From: a virus
Direction: 5' to 3' (one strand)
DNA: 60,741 nucleotides
Virus record (IMG/VR): IMGVR_UViG_3300031576_000045
Span: 1 to 60,741 of that record
The position numbers were made by a program, and so were the translations under genes. Below the pieces are notes generated by a model. The model searched no databases. It saw only the letters and a list, made by a program, of their open reading frames with translations, and was not told the origin of the DNA. This document shows positions 7,681-16,471 of the stretch, in pieces; the first letter of the stretch is position 1, and every line of letters begins with the position of its first letter.

Positions 7681-7911
7681 GCCCGCTGACCCGAATCACC
7701 CAAGCCGCGGTCGAGGTCGACGTTCGGGACGGCGACTTCATGGCGCTTCAGGAACACATGCGCATGTGCCGCCACTGCCGGGCGCTGCTCGACCGCGGCT
7801 CGACTCGTGGAGCAGTTCATGCGCAAGGGAGACTCGTATGCCGATGTTCGGAACGACGCTGTACGACGAGACCGGAAGGCCGATGGGGATCGCCTGCCAC
7901 CGGGGGCGTAG
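7677..7911 (+). CDS. Small protein with CxxC, probably frameshifted
   Basis: Starts at the ATGA overlapping the previous stop. The first about 38 residues include MRMCRHCRALL. Near 7790-7795 the coding signal moves by one base into LVEQFMRKGDSYADVRND and stops at TAG 7909-7911. Staying in the first frame would run to 8168 across the next gene with low-complexity composition. The GDSYAD segment recalls the upstream gene. Confidence 0.4.
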
Positions 7912-8365
7912 GAGCGCCGGCCGCTGCAGCGTCTGCGCGGTGCCGCGCTCGGAGCTGGAGTGCGACGGCTGCGACAAGGCGCTATGCAAGACGTGCGCTG
8001 TATCGCCGCGCGCCGGTCTCGACTTCTGCCAGACGTGCTTCGACCCGGCGTGGAAGCGCTGGCTCGGGATGCAGCCGAGCTCGGCCGCGGCCATGTCGCG
8101 CGAGAGGCGGCGCGCCGAGTTCCGCGCGTGGGCCCGGAAGGCGTGCGACGTCTTCCTCTCGCTGGTGAAGCTCAGCCCGACGTCGGAGGCGGACGCGCGG
8201 TCGAAACGGGCGATGGGGTTGGGCCTGTCTCCGCACGCGCTGTGGAAGCAGGCGGGCGGCGTCATCGTCGACGGCGTCGTCACGGTCGAGGCCGACCGAC
8301 AGAAGTACACCGCGCTGCTGGTCGAGCATGGGTTCCTCGTACCGAAGAAGGAGACCACGCCGTGA
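7838..8365 (+). CDS. Cys-rich zinc-binding protein, 175 aa
   Basis: The ATG is preceded by AAGGGAGA. An N-terminal CSVCAVPRSELECDGC, CKTC and CQTC series gives eight or more Cys in the spacing of a double zinc finger (B-box/FYVE-like arrangement). The rest is a helical region with DVFLSLVKLSPTSEADAR. Function unknown; a protein- or nucleic-acid-binding role is plausible. Confidence 0.6.
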   Translation: MPMFGTTLYDETGRPMGIACHRGRRSAGRCSVCAVPRSELECDGCDKALCKTCAVSPRAGLDFCQTCFDPAWKRWLGMQPSSAAAMSRERRRAEFRAWARKACDVFLSLVKLSPTSEADARSKRAMGLGLSPHALWKQAGGVIVDGVVTVEADRQKYTALLVEHGFLVPKKETTP

Positions 8366-8661
8366 TTCTCACTCTGGACATGGACGACTTGTCGATCCCG
8401 CTCCCGTGCGGCTGCCGCGTAACCGACCTCAAGGTCTTCATCGACGGCCGAGAGACGCCCCGCGTCTTTCGTATAGAGGCACACCGCCGCTCGACGCTCG
8501 AGAAGGCGCACCAGTCGGCAAGACGCTGGACCATCTACCGGTACGCCGAGAACGAGAAGCACGGGATCATCGTGCACAACGGCGAGCCGCTGCTGTTCGT
8601 CACCGTGACCTGCAAGCCGGTGGAGCTGCGGTGCAAGCACCACCCGGAGCGCACGCCGTGA
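8362..8661 (+). CDS. Hypothetical protein, 99 aa
   Basis: GTG start in GTGA. Beta-rich with CGCRV, CKPVEL and CKHH, suggesting a metal site. No family recognised. The stop overlaps the next start. Confidence 0.6.
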   Translation: MILTLDMDDLSIPLPCGCRVTDLKVFIDGRETPRVFRIEAHRRSTLEKAHQSARRWTIYRYAENEKHGIIVHNGEPLLFVTVTCKPVELRCKHHPERTP

Positions 8662-8885
8662 CACCCATCGACCTGCGCAAGCTGGTGAACTCTGCCGAGC
8701 GCGCCTCGTGGGCGCTCCACCGTCTCGCCGCGGCTGCCGAGGCCATCGTTCTTCGCGGTTACGGCTCAGTCGGGACGCCTGAGAAACCGTGCGCGCGGTG
8801 CGGCTCCATGCTGCAGAGGTACGGCTCTACGCCCGGCGTCTGTCTCGCATGCGGCCTGGTCGAGAACGCTGCGCCGGTCGAGTGA
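8658..8885 (+). CDS. Zinc-ribbon protein, 75 aa
   Basis: GTG start in GTGA. The N-terminal helix (LVNSAERASWALHRLAAAAEAI) is followed by CARCGS and CLACGL, a standard four-Cys zinc ribbon. Last gene of the plus-strand block; it converges on the minus-strand lysis genes 4 bp away with no evident terminator. Confidence 0.65.
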   Translation: MTPIDLRKLVNSAERASWALHRLAAAAEAIVLRGYGSVGTPEKPCARCGSMLQRYGSTPGVCLACGLVENAAPVE

Positions 8886-8888
8886 CCA

Positions 8889-9329
8889 TCACCGCGGCAG
8901 CCAACGCGCCGCGGTCCAGCCGACGTACCCGCCGAGCGCAAGGCCGACCACCAGCGCGATCGCCGAGAAGAGTAGCGACGTCGTTCCGAGCGGCGGGGGC
9001 GCGACCTCGAGCTGCTTGCGCCGCTCGTCGCAGGTGACCAGCAGACACGCCTGACGCGCGGCCCGCTGCGGCGGGAGACGCCACGAACCGTCGGCGTCCT
9101 GCGTCGCCGGCTGCGTCGGGTCGTTCGCCGGGCACTGCGCGTAGAGCGCGTCCCCGTAACGCCCGGCGTCGGGCGCGCCGCCGTCGAACTCGAGGGCCCC
9201 GGCGTCAGGAGCCTCGCTCAACCGCTCGAAAGTATGAGCCGACCCGCGGGCCGCCTGCGGCAGGAGCGCGGCGAGCACCACGGCGGCGATCGCTCGCCCT
9301 GCGCCCGTTTTGGCGACCTGGCTGGGCAT
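8889..9329 (-). CDS. Secreted/membrane protein of the lysis cassette
   Basis: 146 aa with an N-terminal signal-like segment (AIAAVVLAALLPQAARGSA), a Pro/Asp-rich external region with three Cys, and a C-terminal transmembrane helix (SLLFSAIALVVGLALGGYVG). It is the last gene of the late operon, next to holin- and endolysin-like genes. A spanin-type or envelope role fits its place, but no lipobox is seen. Confidence 0.55.
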   Translation of the reverse strand: MPSQVAKTGAGRAIAAVVLAALLPQAARGSAHTFERLSEAPDAGALEFDGGAPDAGRYGDALYAQCPANDPTQPATQDADGSWRLPPQRAARQACLLVTCDERRKQLEVAPPPLGTTSLLFSAIALVVGLALGGYVGWTAARWLPR

Positions 9330-9339
9330 TACGGGGCGT

Positions 9340-10014
9340 TCAGCCGTTCAGCGTCGGGCCTGGGTCCTTCGCCGCTGCCACCCCTGCAGCCTGAGCCGGC
9401 GCCGGGTCGGGCTTGCGCGCCTTCCACCACTCGTAAACGTCCTTGCCCCAGCCGTAGAGGGCGCCGGCCAGGCCGACCACCCCGCCCGAGCCGATCGCGG
9501 TGAGACCGACGACCTCGGGCGTCAGCGCGGTCCCCGTCGCGGCGATCGCGCCGATGGACAGCGCCGAGCTCGCGAGGCCGTTCAACAGCACGCCGCCCGG
9601 CTTCGTGTCGAACAGGAAGCGCAGGCAGCTCTCGACCCAACCCACGAAGCCTTTCGCGTCGTCTGGGATCGCGTCGTGCAGCTTCTTCCCGAAGACGCGG
9701 AGCGCCAGCACCAGCAGCACCACCCCGAGGACGACCGCTGCGAACGCCTCGCCCGCCCTCACAGCGCCGCCGAACGCCTTCGCGATGACCACCAGCGCAT
9801 CGAGCATGGGGTCTCGGCCGCTTGCCTGGGGTCCCGAAACCGCGAGCGGGGCGCGTGGCGCAGAGAGGGCTGGCTCCGTGGCGTCTAGCGTCTCGTCCTG
9901 AGCGAAAGCACCCTGGGCGAGCAGCGCCGACCCGATCGCGGCGAGCAGCGCGCCCCAGGCAAACGCGCGGCGAGCTCGGCGGCGGTACATCTGGGCTTGT
10001 GCAAGCGCTTGCAT
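9340..10014 (-). CDS. Putative holin-like membrane protein
   Basis: 224 aa. N-terminal signal/transmembrane segment (FAWGALLAAIGSALLAQGAFAQ), a second strong helix (FAAVVLGVVLLVLALRVFG) and a hydrophobic Gly/Ala-rich region around residues 140-190, then a Pro/Ala tail. Position beside the endolysin candidate suggests a lysis role. It is larger than most holins, so a structural membrane protein cannot be excluded. Confidence 0.5.
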   Translation of the reverse strand: MQALAQAQMYRRRARRAFAWGALLAAIGSALLAQGAFAQDETLDATEPALSAPRAPLAVSGPQASGRDPMLDALVVIAKAFGGAVRAGEAFAAVVLGVVLLVLALRVFGKKLHDAIPDDAKGFVGWVESCLRFLFDTKPGGVLLNGLASSALSIGAIAATGTALTPEVVGLTAIGSGGVVGLAGALYGWGKDVYEWWKARKPDPAPAQAAGVAAAKDPGPTLNG

Positions 10015-10023
10015 GGGCGGCTC

Positions 10024-10551
10024 CTACGGGTGAGCGAAGAACGTCACCGGCAGGTTACCGAACCCCTGCGCCAGAGTCCCGTGCGCGAAGTTGGTCGAGC
10101 CCGCCTGGGCGATCCAGATACGGAGGCCCCGCTCCGTCTCTGCCTTCGGCGGCATCACGAGCGCCACGTGCCCCGGCCTACCCGGCGTGTTCTTCCAGCC
10201 GGCGACGACCGGGCATCCTGCGTCGGCGAGAGCTCGGGCGATCCACGGCTGCACCTGCGCCCATCCCGCGGCCTGCCCGCGGTGGTCGGCAAGCCAGTCG
10301 ACCATGTCGTTCGCTCGCATGCGCGGCAGCTCGACCGAGAGCATGCGCAGCCCCTCGCGCACGAAGAAGTTGCAGAACGTCTCGTCCACGTCATCGCCGG
10401 TCACGTCGCGCCTCGCGTAGCGTCGCTGCACCGCGAGGAAGTCGGCCGCGGCATGGAGCGCACCTGGGCTCCGCGTCTCAGGCTTGCTGAGTACCGGCAC
10501 CTGGACTTCGGTCGCCAGGTCCACGTCGAGCTGCATCACGCCTTCGTTCAC
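10024..10551 (-). CDS. Putative endolysin, CHAP/NlpC-like cysteine peptidase
   Basis: 175 aa. A candidate catalytic Cys lies in DETFCNFFVREGLRML, with downstream GWAQVQPWIARALADAG, then GRPGHVALVMP with the candidate His, and WIAQAGSTNFAHG toward the C-terminus. This order of Cys, His and polar residue matches amidase/endopeptidase folds that cut peptidoglycan. Neighbouring membrane proteins support a lysis cassette. No separate cell-wall-binding domain is visible. Confidence 0.65.
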   Translation of the reverse strand: MNEGVMQLDVDLATEVQVPVLSKPETRSPGALHAAADFLAVQRRYARRDVTGDDVDETFCNFFVREGLRMLSVELPRMRANDMVDWLADHRGQAAGWAQVQPWIARALADAGCPVVAGWKNTPGRPGHVALVMPPKAETERGLRIWIAQAGSTNFAHGTLAQGFGNLPVTFFAHP

Positions 10552-11024
10552 GGCTGGCCTCCGTCACGAGATGGCGGTGTCGGCGGCGGCGGCAGCGGTT
10601 TCTGCAGCCTGGGACTCGGCCGGTTCGTGAGGATGACCTCCTGCAACGCGCGGGCGTACTCGCGCTGGTCGACGCGCGCGTCGTAGACCTCGGTGCGGAG
10701 CTGCCCGGTCTGCTGCTCGTTGGAGGTGACCCTAGCCTCGAGACCCTTGAGCCCAGCGTCGATCACCGCGACGGCCTTCAGCTGGTCGCGCACCTCCTCG
10801 CGCGCCTGAGCTCGCGCCTCGGTTCGCACCAGGGACGCGGCGGCGACGATGCCGGCGAAGCCGCCGCCGCCCAGGAACAAGCCCACGGCGGCGACGATGG
10901 CGCGGGTGACGTTCGTCGAGTGACGCATCTCTCCGATGGTGACGGCCTGGCCGGGGTCGGTCTTCTCCTCGGGAATACCGGGGACCTCGAGCTTCGCTTC
11001 CTTGGGCGGGTCGACGTCCGGCAC
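10548..11024 (-). CDS. Membrane protein with coiled coil, spanin- or holin-like
   Basis: 158 aa. Acidic N-terminus, one transmembrane helix at about residues 40-65 (AIVAAVGLFLGGGGFAGIVAA), then a charged coiled-coil region with heptad-like spacing and a Pro-rich end. This layout resembles an inner-membrane spanin with the coil outside. GTGA overlap with the endolysin candidate. Confidence 0.5.
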   Translation of the reverse strand: MPDVDPPKEAKLEVPGIPEEKTDPGQAVTIGEMRHSTNVTRAIVAAVGLFLGGGGFAGIVAAASLVRTEARAQAREEVRDQLKAVAVIDAGLKGLEARVTSNEQQTGQLRTEVYDARVDQREYARALQEVILTNRPSPRLQKPLPPPPTPPSRDGGQP

Positions 11025-11057
11025 GCGCGCAAGGGTAGCCGTCCGCCGACGGACTCG

Positions 11058-12758
11058 CTAGCCCCCGGCGCGGAGCCGCTTGAGTGCTAGCACCGTGTCC
11101 GTGCCGCCCACGACCTGGTTCACGCCCGCGCCCGCGGAGTGGTTGACGACGACGGTCAGTAGGTCGCCGACGACGAGCTGCTGGTTCGTGTGCTTGAGGT
11201 GCAGCCAGGCGTTGCCGGCTGCCGGTACGGCCTGCACCTCGCCCACGGCGATTTGCGCCCCGTTGCGGTAGAGGAACAGGCTTACGGTGACGTTTGGGAG
11301 CCCGGTCTGGAACTGCAGGTCGGCGGAGACCTCGTAGACGCCAGCCGCGTTCACGGTGAAGACGCCCGTCGCCGGGTTGTACTGCGCCCCCGAGTCGAGC
11401 TGCTCGTTGTCGAAGACGATCACCGTCGGGACGTTGGGGCCCGGGATGACCTGGACGACGCTTCGAGTGGCGCGCACGAGGAAGGTGTCGAGCGTCGTGT
11501 CCTGCTTCGGCCCGATGCCCGGCCTGACCTCCGACTCCATCCATCGATCTCGGTAACCGCCGCCCGACTGGCGCCCGGTCCACTCCGTCGAGTGCTGCTT
11601 GCCCGAGACCCGGTGCTTGATGCCGTAGGCCACGATCTTGATCGCCTGATCGAACGTCACGCCGTCCTTCTCGATCTCGATCGTGTCGCCCAGCATCGCC
11701 GGGTAAAACATCGGCGTTACGAGCGAGACGTACGAACGCGGCTGCGACAGGTCGTCCCGGATCGCGTCGGCCATGCGCTGCGCCTCGACCGCCGTATCGA
11801 TCCCCGACGTCGCTGCTTCCCCCACCTCCATGAACCGCACGCCATACAGGTTCTGCGACGTCACGTCCTGCGCTAGCACGGTGAGCCGGCGACGCAGCCC
11901 GGTCTTCTCCGTGAAGGCGACCTGGATTCTGTTCCGAAGGTCCTCGAGCGAGTAGCGCTGCTGCGAGACGGAGAAGTAGGCGTCGCGCCGCCAGACCTTG
12001 TTCGGCGTCACCGCGGGCGTGCGCGGCGGCAACCACAAAGCGAGGCCGATGACCCCGAAGCCCTCGCTCCAGCGGTACCGCACGTCGAAGCCGATCTGAG
12101 CGGCGAGGCGACGGATCGCCTCGAGCGTCGACATGCGGTCCTGCACGAACTGCCGGATGACCCACCCTGGGACCGCCTCGTCGAAGAAGAACGGCACGAC
12201 GTCGGGCGCCGTCATGTTGTCGATCAGGATCTGAAGCATGACCAGGTCGACCTGGATACCGGCCGCCGTGCTGTAGATGCGCTTGTCGACCTCGATGAAC
12301 CGGTCAAGGACCTTCCCGCCCAGGTCGCGCGCGGTGACCTTCACCTCGTTGTCGTCGGCGGCCCCCCAATCCACCTCAAGAACGTGGCCCTCGAAGATGG
12401 TCACCCAGCGCGCAGGCCCGCCGTCGGAAGCGCTCACCGCGGCGTCGAGGAAGATGCGCCGGCCGATATCCAGGATCCGCCCGAACGCTCCAGCGGCGGT
12501 GCGGTTGAGCCGGCTGTCCTGCAGCGGGGCGATCGACAGGTTCCAGTGCGCGCGCGTGAGCACCACCTCCGCGACGGCGGTCGGCTGGTCCATGTGCTCG
12601 CTCCACTCGACCGAGACCACCCAGTTCAGGTTCGAGCCCACCGGCAGGTTCGCGTAGTCGCGCAGCACGTCGTCGGCGTCGGCGATGCGCACGCGGACGT
12701 GCGCGTTGTAGCCGAGCTTCTCGAAGACCGTCTGCTCGATGCTGTTGAGCGCGCGCAC
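11058..12758 (-). CDS. Tail-tip/baseplate hub protein with C-terminal C1q-like domain
   Basis: 566 aa. Residues 1-400 resemble tail hub proteins (gpD/gp27 superfamily type): VEWSEHMDQPTAVAEVVLTR, an IFEGHVLEVDWG strand, LRNRIQVAFTEK, and a PAMLGDTIEIEKDGV segment. Residues about 430-566 look like a C1q/TNF-type jelly roll: VIVFDNEQLDSG, YNPATGVFTVNAAGVYEVS, LFLYRNGAQI, LVVGDLLTVVV. Such a domain often mediates receptor binding. Placed at the tail end of the operon. Confidence 0.7.
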   Translation of the reverse strand: MRALNSIEQTVFEKLGYNAHVRVRIADADDVLRDYANLPVGSNLNWVVSVEWSEHMDQPTAVAEVVLTRAHWNLSIAPLQDSRLNRTAAGAFGRILDIGRRIFLDAAVSASDGGPARWVTIFEGHVLEVDWGAADDNEVKVTARDLGGKVLDRFIEVDKRIYSTAAGIQVDLVMLQILIDNMTAPDVVPFFFDEAVPGWVIRQFVQDRMSTLEAIRRLAAQIGFDVRYRWSEGFGVIGLALWLPPRTPAVTPNKVWRRDAYFSVSQQRYSLEDLRNRIQVAFTEKTGLRRRLTVLAQDVTSQNLYGVRFMEVGEAATSGIDTAVEAQRMADAIRDDLSQPRSYVSLVTPMFYPAMLGDTIEIEKDGVTFDQAIKIVAYGIKHRVSGKQHSTEWTGRQSGGGYRDRWMESEVRPGIGPKQDTTLDTFLVRATRSVVQVIPGPNVPTVIVFDNEQLDSGAQYNPATGVFTVNAAGVYEVSADLQFQTGLPNVTVSLFLYRNGAQIAVGEVQAVPAAGNAWLHLKHTNQQLVVGDLLTVVVNHSAGAGVNQVVGGTDTVLALKRLRAGG

Positions 12759-12762
12759 GTAC

Positions 12763-14427
12763 TCAGACCTCGGTCAGAAGGATCTCGACGCTGCGGTTGT
12801 TCTGCGTGAACGTCGCGTCCATCACCGCCTGGACGAACTCGCCGCTCGGGAGCTCGCCCAGCACAATCGCCCGAGGCGGACCGCTCACGATGCCGGCGCC
12901 CTCGGCGTCGAGCCGCGGGAGGTCGGAGAAGGCGCGGCCCGAGCCGAAGACGGCGCTCACGCCCGCCGCGGTCATCGCGTACGGAACGACGACGAAATCG
13001 TCGATCAGCCCGCCGTTGAACCGGCGAAAGCTCACGTTGTGGTCGTTCCCGACGTAGATCGCGTTCGTCTTCGAGAAGTTCGGCAGCACGCCCGCGCCGC
13101 TCGCCAGCGCCTGGTTGTGCAGCACGCCGTCGACGTAGAGCTTCAGCTGGTTCAGGTCGGTGCCGAAGACCGAGTTCCTTCGGATGACCACAGCGAAGTG
13201 CTTCCACCCGTCGAACGGCCACACGAGAGCGACAGGCAGCATGGGCACCGAGCCGATTCCGCCCACGTCGTTCCCGCCAACCTCGACGATGATCTGCGAG
13301 GCGCCAATGTCGAAGGTCACCTGCACGAAGTGCCCGCGCGCCAGCATGGTCCCCGAGCCGCCGAAGTCCTGCGTGATGGTGTAGAGCGGCGCGACGAGGT
13401 CGGGGAACAAGCTCTGCCCGCGGTTCGCCCAGAACATCACCGTGAGGTCGACGGCGGTGCGAACGTCCTCGGAGATGGTGCGCCCGCTCGACAGGAAGCT
13501 CTGCACGTCCATCCGGAGGAAGCCGGTCGCGCGCGCGCCGTCGACCCACGACGTCGGTCCCTGCTGCTGCTCGACCTGCAGGGCGTCGATCAGCACCTGG
13601 ACGCCGCTGTCGGCGGTGTCCTCCAAGATCTCGAAGACCAGCGTGGGCGCTACCGCTCCGGCAAACACTGTGGAGGTCATGCGCGTCCACTTCGTCGAGC
13701 CGAACGGTTCGGGCACGAGCACGGTCTGGATCGTCCCGTTGACGCCGTTGGTGACGTCCTTCAGTTGGCACCGCACCGCGCCGCTCGCCTGCACGTAGAC
13801 CTGCGCCGAGTAGCCGACAGCGCCGGGGCCGCCGCCCGTCGTGCAGCTCGTGCCGCCGCGGACGCCGTTGACGACGGCCGACGTCGTGAAGCGCAGCACC
13901 TTCGTCCCCTGGAACGCGACCCATCGGGAGTCGAGCGTCGACGGGTCTCTCGACTCGAAGGTCGGGCAGGCGTCGATGTTGGTGAAGCCGGCCGTCGTGC
14001 CGAGCGTGTCGGTGCCGGTCCTCACGTTCTGCGCCAGCATGTTCGTGGTGCCGTTCTCGACCGCCAGCGCGCCCCCGTACTTGAGCCCCGCCTCGCCGGG
14101 CTGGGGGATGAGGTCGGTGACGCCCTTGCGGATGCTGTAGACGTTCGCAGCAGCGGGATTGAGGGGACCGAACCCCTTCAGGTCGAAGGCGTCGACGTCG
14201 AACGGGAAGTGGTGCCCGTTGCCCGCGACCAGGCCGGCGATCATCAGCGTCTGCTCGGGGTTGAGCACCGGCGTCTTGAAGGTCCACACCCGCTTGACGC
14301 TGGTGCGCGTGGTGCGGAGCGAGCCGTCCATCGTGCGCTGCCGAGAGCCGTGCTCCTCGAACCCGTATGCGGCGGAGCCGTCCTCGACGGGGATCGCGAT
14401 GTTGTTGAGCTTCAGGAAGTCGGCCAC
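12763..14427 (-). CDS. Distal tail protein with LamG/concanavalin-like domain
   Basis: 554 aa. The N-terminus (MADFLKLNNIAIPV, RVWTFKTPVLNPEQTLMIAGL) is of the distal-tail type. The central region is beta-rich. The C-terminal half carries a LamG/ConA-like fold: FDGWKHFAVVIRR, QLKLYVDGVLHNQ, NAIYVGNDHN, GGLIDDFVVVPYAM. This fold commonly binds glycans, so the protein is a candidate receptor-binding subunit. Gene position between the tape measure gene and the hub gene fits. Confidence 0.7.
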   Translation of the reverse strand: MADFLKLNNIAIPVEDGSAAYGFEEHGSRQRTMDGSLRTTRTSVKRVWTFKTPVLNPEQTLMIAGLVAGNGHHFPFDVDAFDLKGFGPLNPAAANVYSIRKGVTDLIPQPGEAGLKYGGALAVENGTTNMLAQNVRTGTDTLGTTAGFTNIDACPTFESRDPSTLDSRWVAFQGTKVLRFTTSAVVNGVRGGTSCTTGGGPGAVGYSAQVYVQASGAVRCQLKDVTNGVNGTIQTVLVPEPFGSTKWTRMTSTVFAGAVAPTLVFEILEDTADSGVQVLIDALQVEQQQGPTSWVDGARATGFLRMDVQSFLSSGRTISEDVRTAVDLTVMFWANRGQSLFPDLVAPLYTITQDFGGSGTMLARGHFVQVTFDIGASQIIVEVGGNDVGGIGSVPMLPVALVWPFDGWKHFAVVIRRNSVFGTDLNQLKLYVDGVLHNQALASGAGVLPNFSKTNAIYVGNDHNVSFRRFNGGLIDDFVVVPYAMTAAGVSAVFGSGRAFSDLPRLDAEGAGIVSGPPRAIVLGELPSGEFVQAVMDATFTQNNRSVEILLTEV

Positions 14428-14431
14428 GAGC

Positions 14432-16468
14432 TCAGCCCCCGACCCACTGCGGCGCTGCGGCCACCGACGCGCCGGTGCGGAGGAAGCTCTCGCGCTGCAC
14501 GGTGCGGCGGAGCTCCGCCCAGAAAGCCTTCGGGTCGCTCGCGACGATCGTCACGTGCTCGATCGTGACGCCGCCGCCGCCCATCGCGCCGAGAGGGACG
14601 ATCGCCTCGGGCCCGCCTTCGCCGACCATCGCGAGCGTGGGCTTCGTGACGATGCCGCCGTGCTGGAATCCCGGGATGCCGAGCTCGCGCTTGAGCTCGA
14701 ACTTGCTCATCTCGGGGTCCATCGCCGCGAACCGAGACGCCATGACCTTGAACCCGGTCGGGACGTTCGTCAGGGACTCCGTCGCCGCTTGCGCTGCCTT
14801 CGTCAGGTCCTCGTGGGCCTTAGTGTTCTCGTCGATCGCGTCGGTGTTCGGCGGCAGCTCGGAGATGAGCCCCTCGTTCTTCACCGTCTCAGCGCGGTTC
14901 GCCGCAGCGCCCGCGACCTCGGCGTTCGATCGGAAACCCTGGCCCTTGATTGCATTCTCGATGCGCTCGCCGAGCGTGCCCACGAAAGCGCCGAACTCGT
15001 CGAACCGGCTCGTGAGCCAGCCGATCGCCTTGTCCAGCTCCTTGAACATCTCATCGAAGCTCGCGGTGACGGCCTCGATGAGCGCGCCGAACAGCTGGAG
15101 CGGCACGAGGAGGAGCTGAAGAATCGGGATGATGATCTTCAGCGGAAAGGTGAGCAGCTTCATGAAGCCGCCGAGAGACCTGACGAGCCAGGAGACGGTC
15201 GAGAGCGGCTCAGCGAGAGACTTCAGGAGCGGAGCGAAGCCCTTGAGGATCTCTCCGATCATTTCCAGCGGTCCCGCCAAGGTGGAGAAGAGCGCGTCGA
15301 ACGCCGGCTTGGACGACTCGAAGAGGCTTGCGAGCCCGCCCACGAGAGGCTCGAGCACGCCGAGCAGGCCATCGAGGACGCCGTTGATGAACGCGATGAT
15401 CTCCCCGAAGCCTTCCGTCTCCGAGATGAGCTGTACGATGACGGCGATCAGCGCGCCCCAAACGCCGCCGACCTCGGCGCCCTGCTGCGCGGCCTGCACG
15501 AGCTGGTTGAGTCTGGGGACTGCTTGAAGCACCGAGCCACCGAACGCGGCCATCGCGCCGCTAGCCGCCCTGATGCTCTCGACCATCTCCAGCGCGCCCT
15601 CGGCCATGATCAGCGGCGGCTCGGAGAGAGACTCTTTGTACTGCACGATGAACTGCTCCCAGTCCGAGGTGGGGTCCCAGTCCTCCGCCTCGTCCGAGAG
15701 CCGGGCGACGGAGTTCGCGGCGTCGTCCGCCGCCTTCTCCAGCCGGCGCATCTCCGCCTCGGCCGCGCCGCCGCCGCCCTTCGCCTTCATCGACCCGGTG
15801 AAGTTCTCTCCCTTCGTGGTCATCAACGTCTCGACCTGGCCGAGCGTGCGTTTGACGATCTTCTCGACGTCGAGGAAGTTCTCCTTCATCGCGTCGGCCG
15901 CCCCGGCGAAGTCGCCGGAGAGCACGGAGACGATCGCGGACGCCACGGCGCCGATCGACTTCCCGACCGCGTCGAACACTCCGATGATGACCGCGCCGAC
16001 CGAGCCGAGCACGCGGAACACGCCGGCGATGAAGTTCCCGGCGTCCTTGAACGCGTTGGCCGCGTCCTTCGAGTTCAGGAATTCCTTCGTCAGCTTGTCG
16101 AGGATCGGCGCCAGCTGACTCGCCGCCTGCGCGCCGACGCGGGCGAACGCCTCGTGGAGCGCCTCGACGTTCCCGACGAACTTCTTCATCGGTCCGCTGC
16201 CCGCCGCGGCCGCCTGCTTGGCGCTGTCGAAGATGAACCCGCCGAGCTCCTGGATCGCGTGGGCGAACATCTTCACGGCCTTCACCGCGAAGGCGGCGTT
16301 CGCCTTCTGGCCGATATCCCCCAGGCTCTTGCCCGCCTCCTCCGCGGCCTCCGCGGTTCCGCCGAGAGTCTCCTCGAGAGCCTCGATGCGGTCGCTCAGT
16401 TCCTGCAACGAGTCCGCGGCGCCGGAGTCGTCCGCGTCGATCTCGAAGCTCAGAGTCCCGAGTGCCAT
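14432..16468 (-). CDS. Tape measure protein
   Basis: 678 aa, encoded directly after the frameshifted chaperone pair, as expected. N-terminal coiled coil (SLQELSDRIEALEETLGG), long hydrophobic helices in the middle (VLGSVGAVIIGVFDAVG, PLKIIIPILQLLLVPLQLFGALI) and a C-terminal GGIVTKPTLAMVGEGGPEAIVPLG motif typical of siphovirus tape measure proteins. The product would set tail length. Confidence 0.9.
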   Translation of the reverse strand: MALGTLSFEIDADDSGAADSLQELSDRIEALEETLGGTAEAAEEAGKSLGDIGQKANAAFAVKAVKMFAHAIQELGGFIFDSAKQAAAAGSGPMKKFVGNVEALHEAFARVGAQAASQLAPILDKLTKEFLNSKDAANAFKDAGNFIAGVFRVLGSVGAVIIGVFDAVGKSIGAVASAIVSVLSGDFAGAADAMKENFLDVEKIVKRTLGQVETLMTTKGENFTGSMKAKGGGGAAEAEMRRLEKAADDAANSVARLSDEAEDWDPTSDWEQFIVQYKESLSEPPLIMAEGALEMVESIRAASGAMAAFGGSVLQAVPRLNQLVQAAQQGAEVGGVWGALIAVIVQLISETEGFGEIIAFINGVLDGLLGVLEPLVGGLASLFESSKPAFDALFSTLAGPLEMIGEILKGFAPLLKSLAEPLSTVSWLVRSLGGFMKLLTFPLKIIIPILQLLLVPLQLFGALIEAVTASFDEMFKELDKAIGWLTSRFDEFGAFVGTLGERIENAIKGQGFRSNAEVAGAAANRAETVKNEGLISELPPNTDAIDENTKAHEDLTKAAQAATESLTNVPTGFKVMASRFAAMDPEMSKFELKRELGIPGFQHGGIVTKPTLAMVGEGGPEAIVPLGAMGGGGVTIEHVTIVASDPKAFWAELRRTVQRESFLRTGASVAAAPQWVGG

Positions 16469-16471
16469 CGG

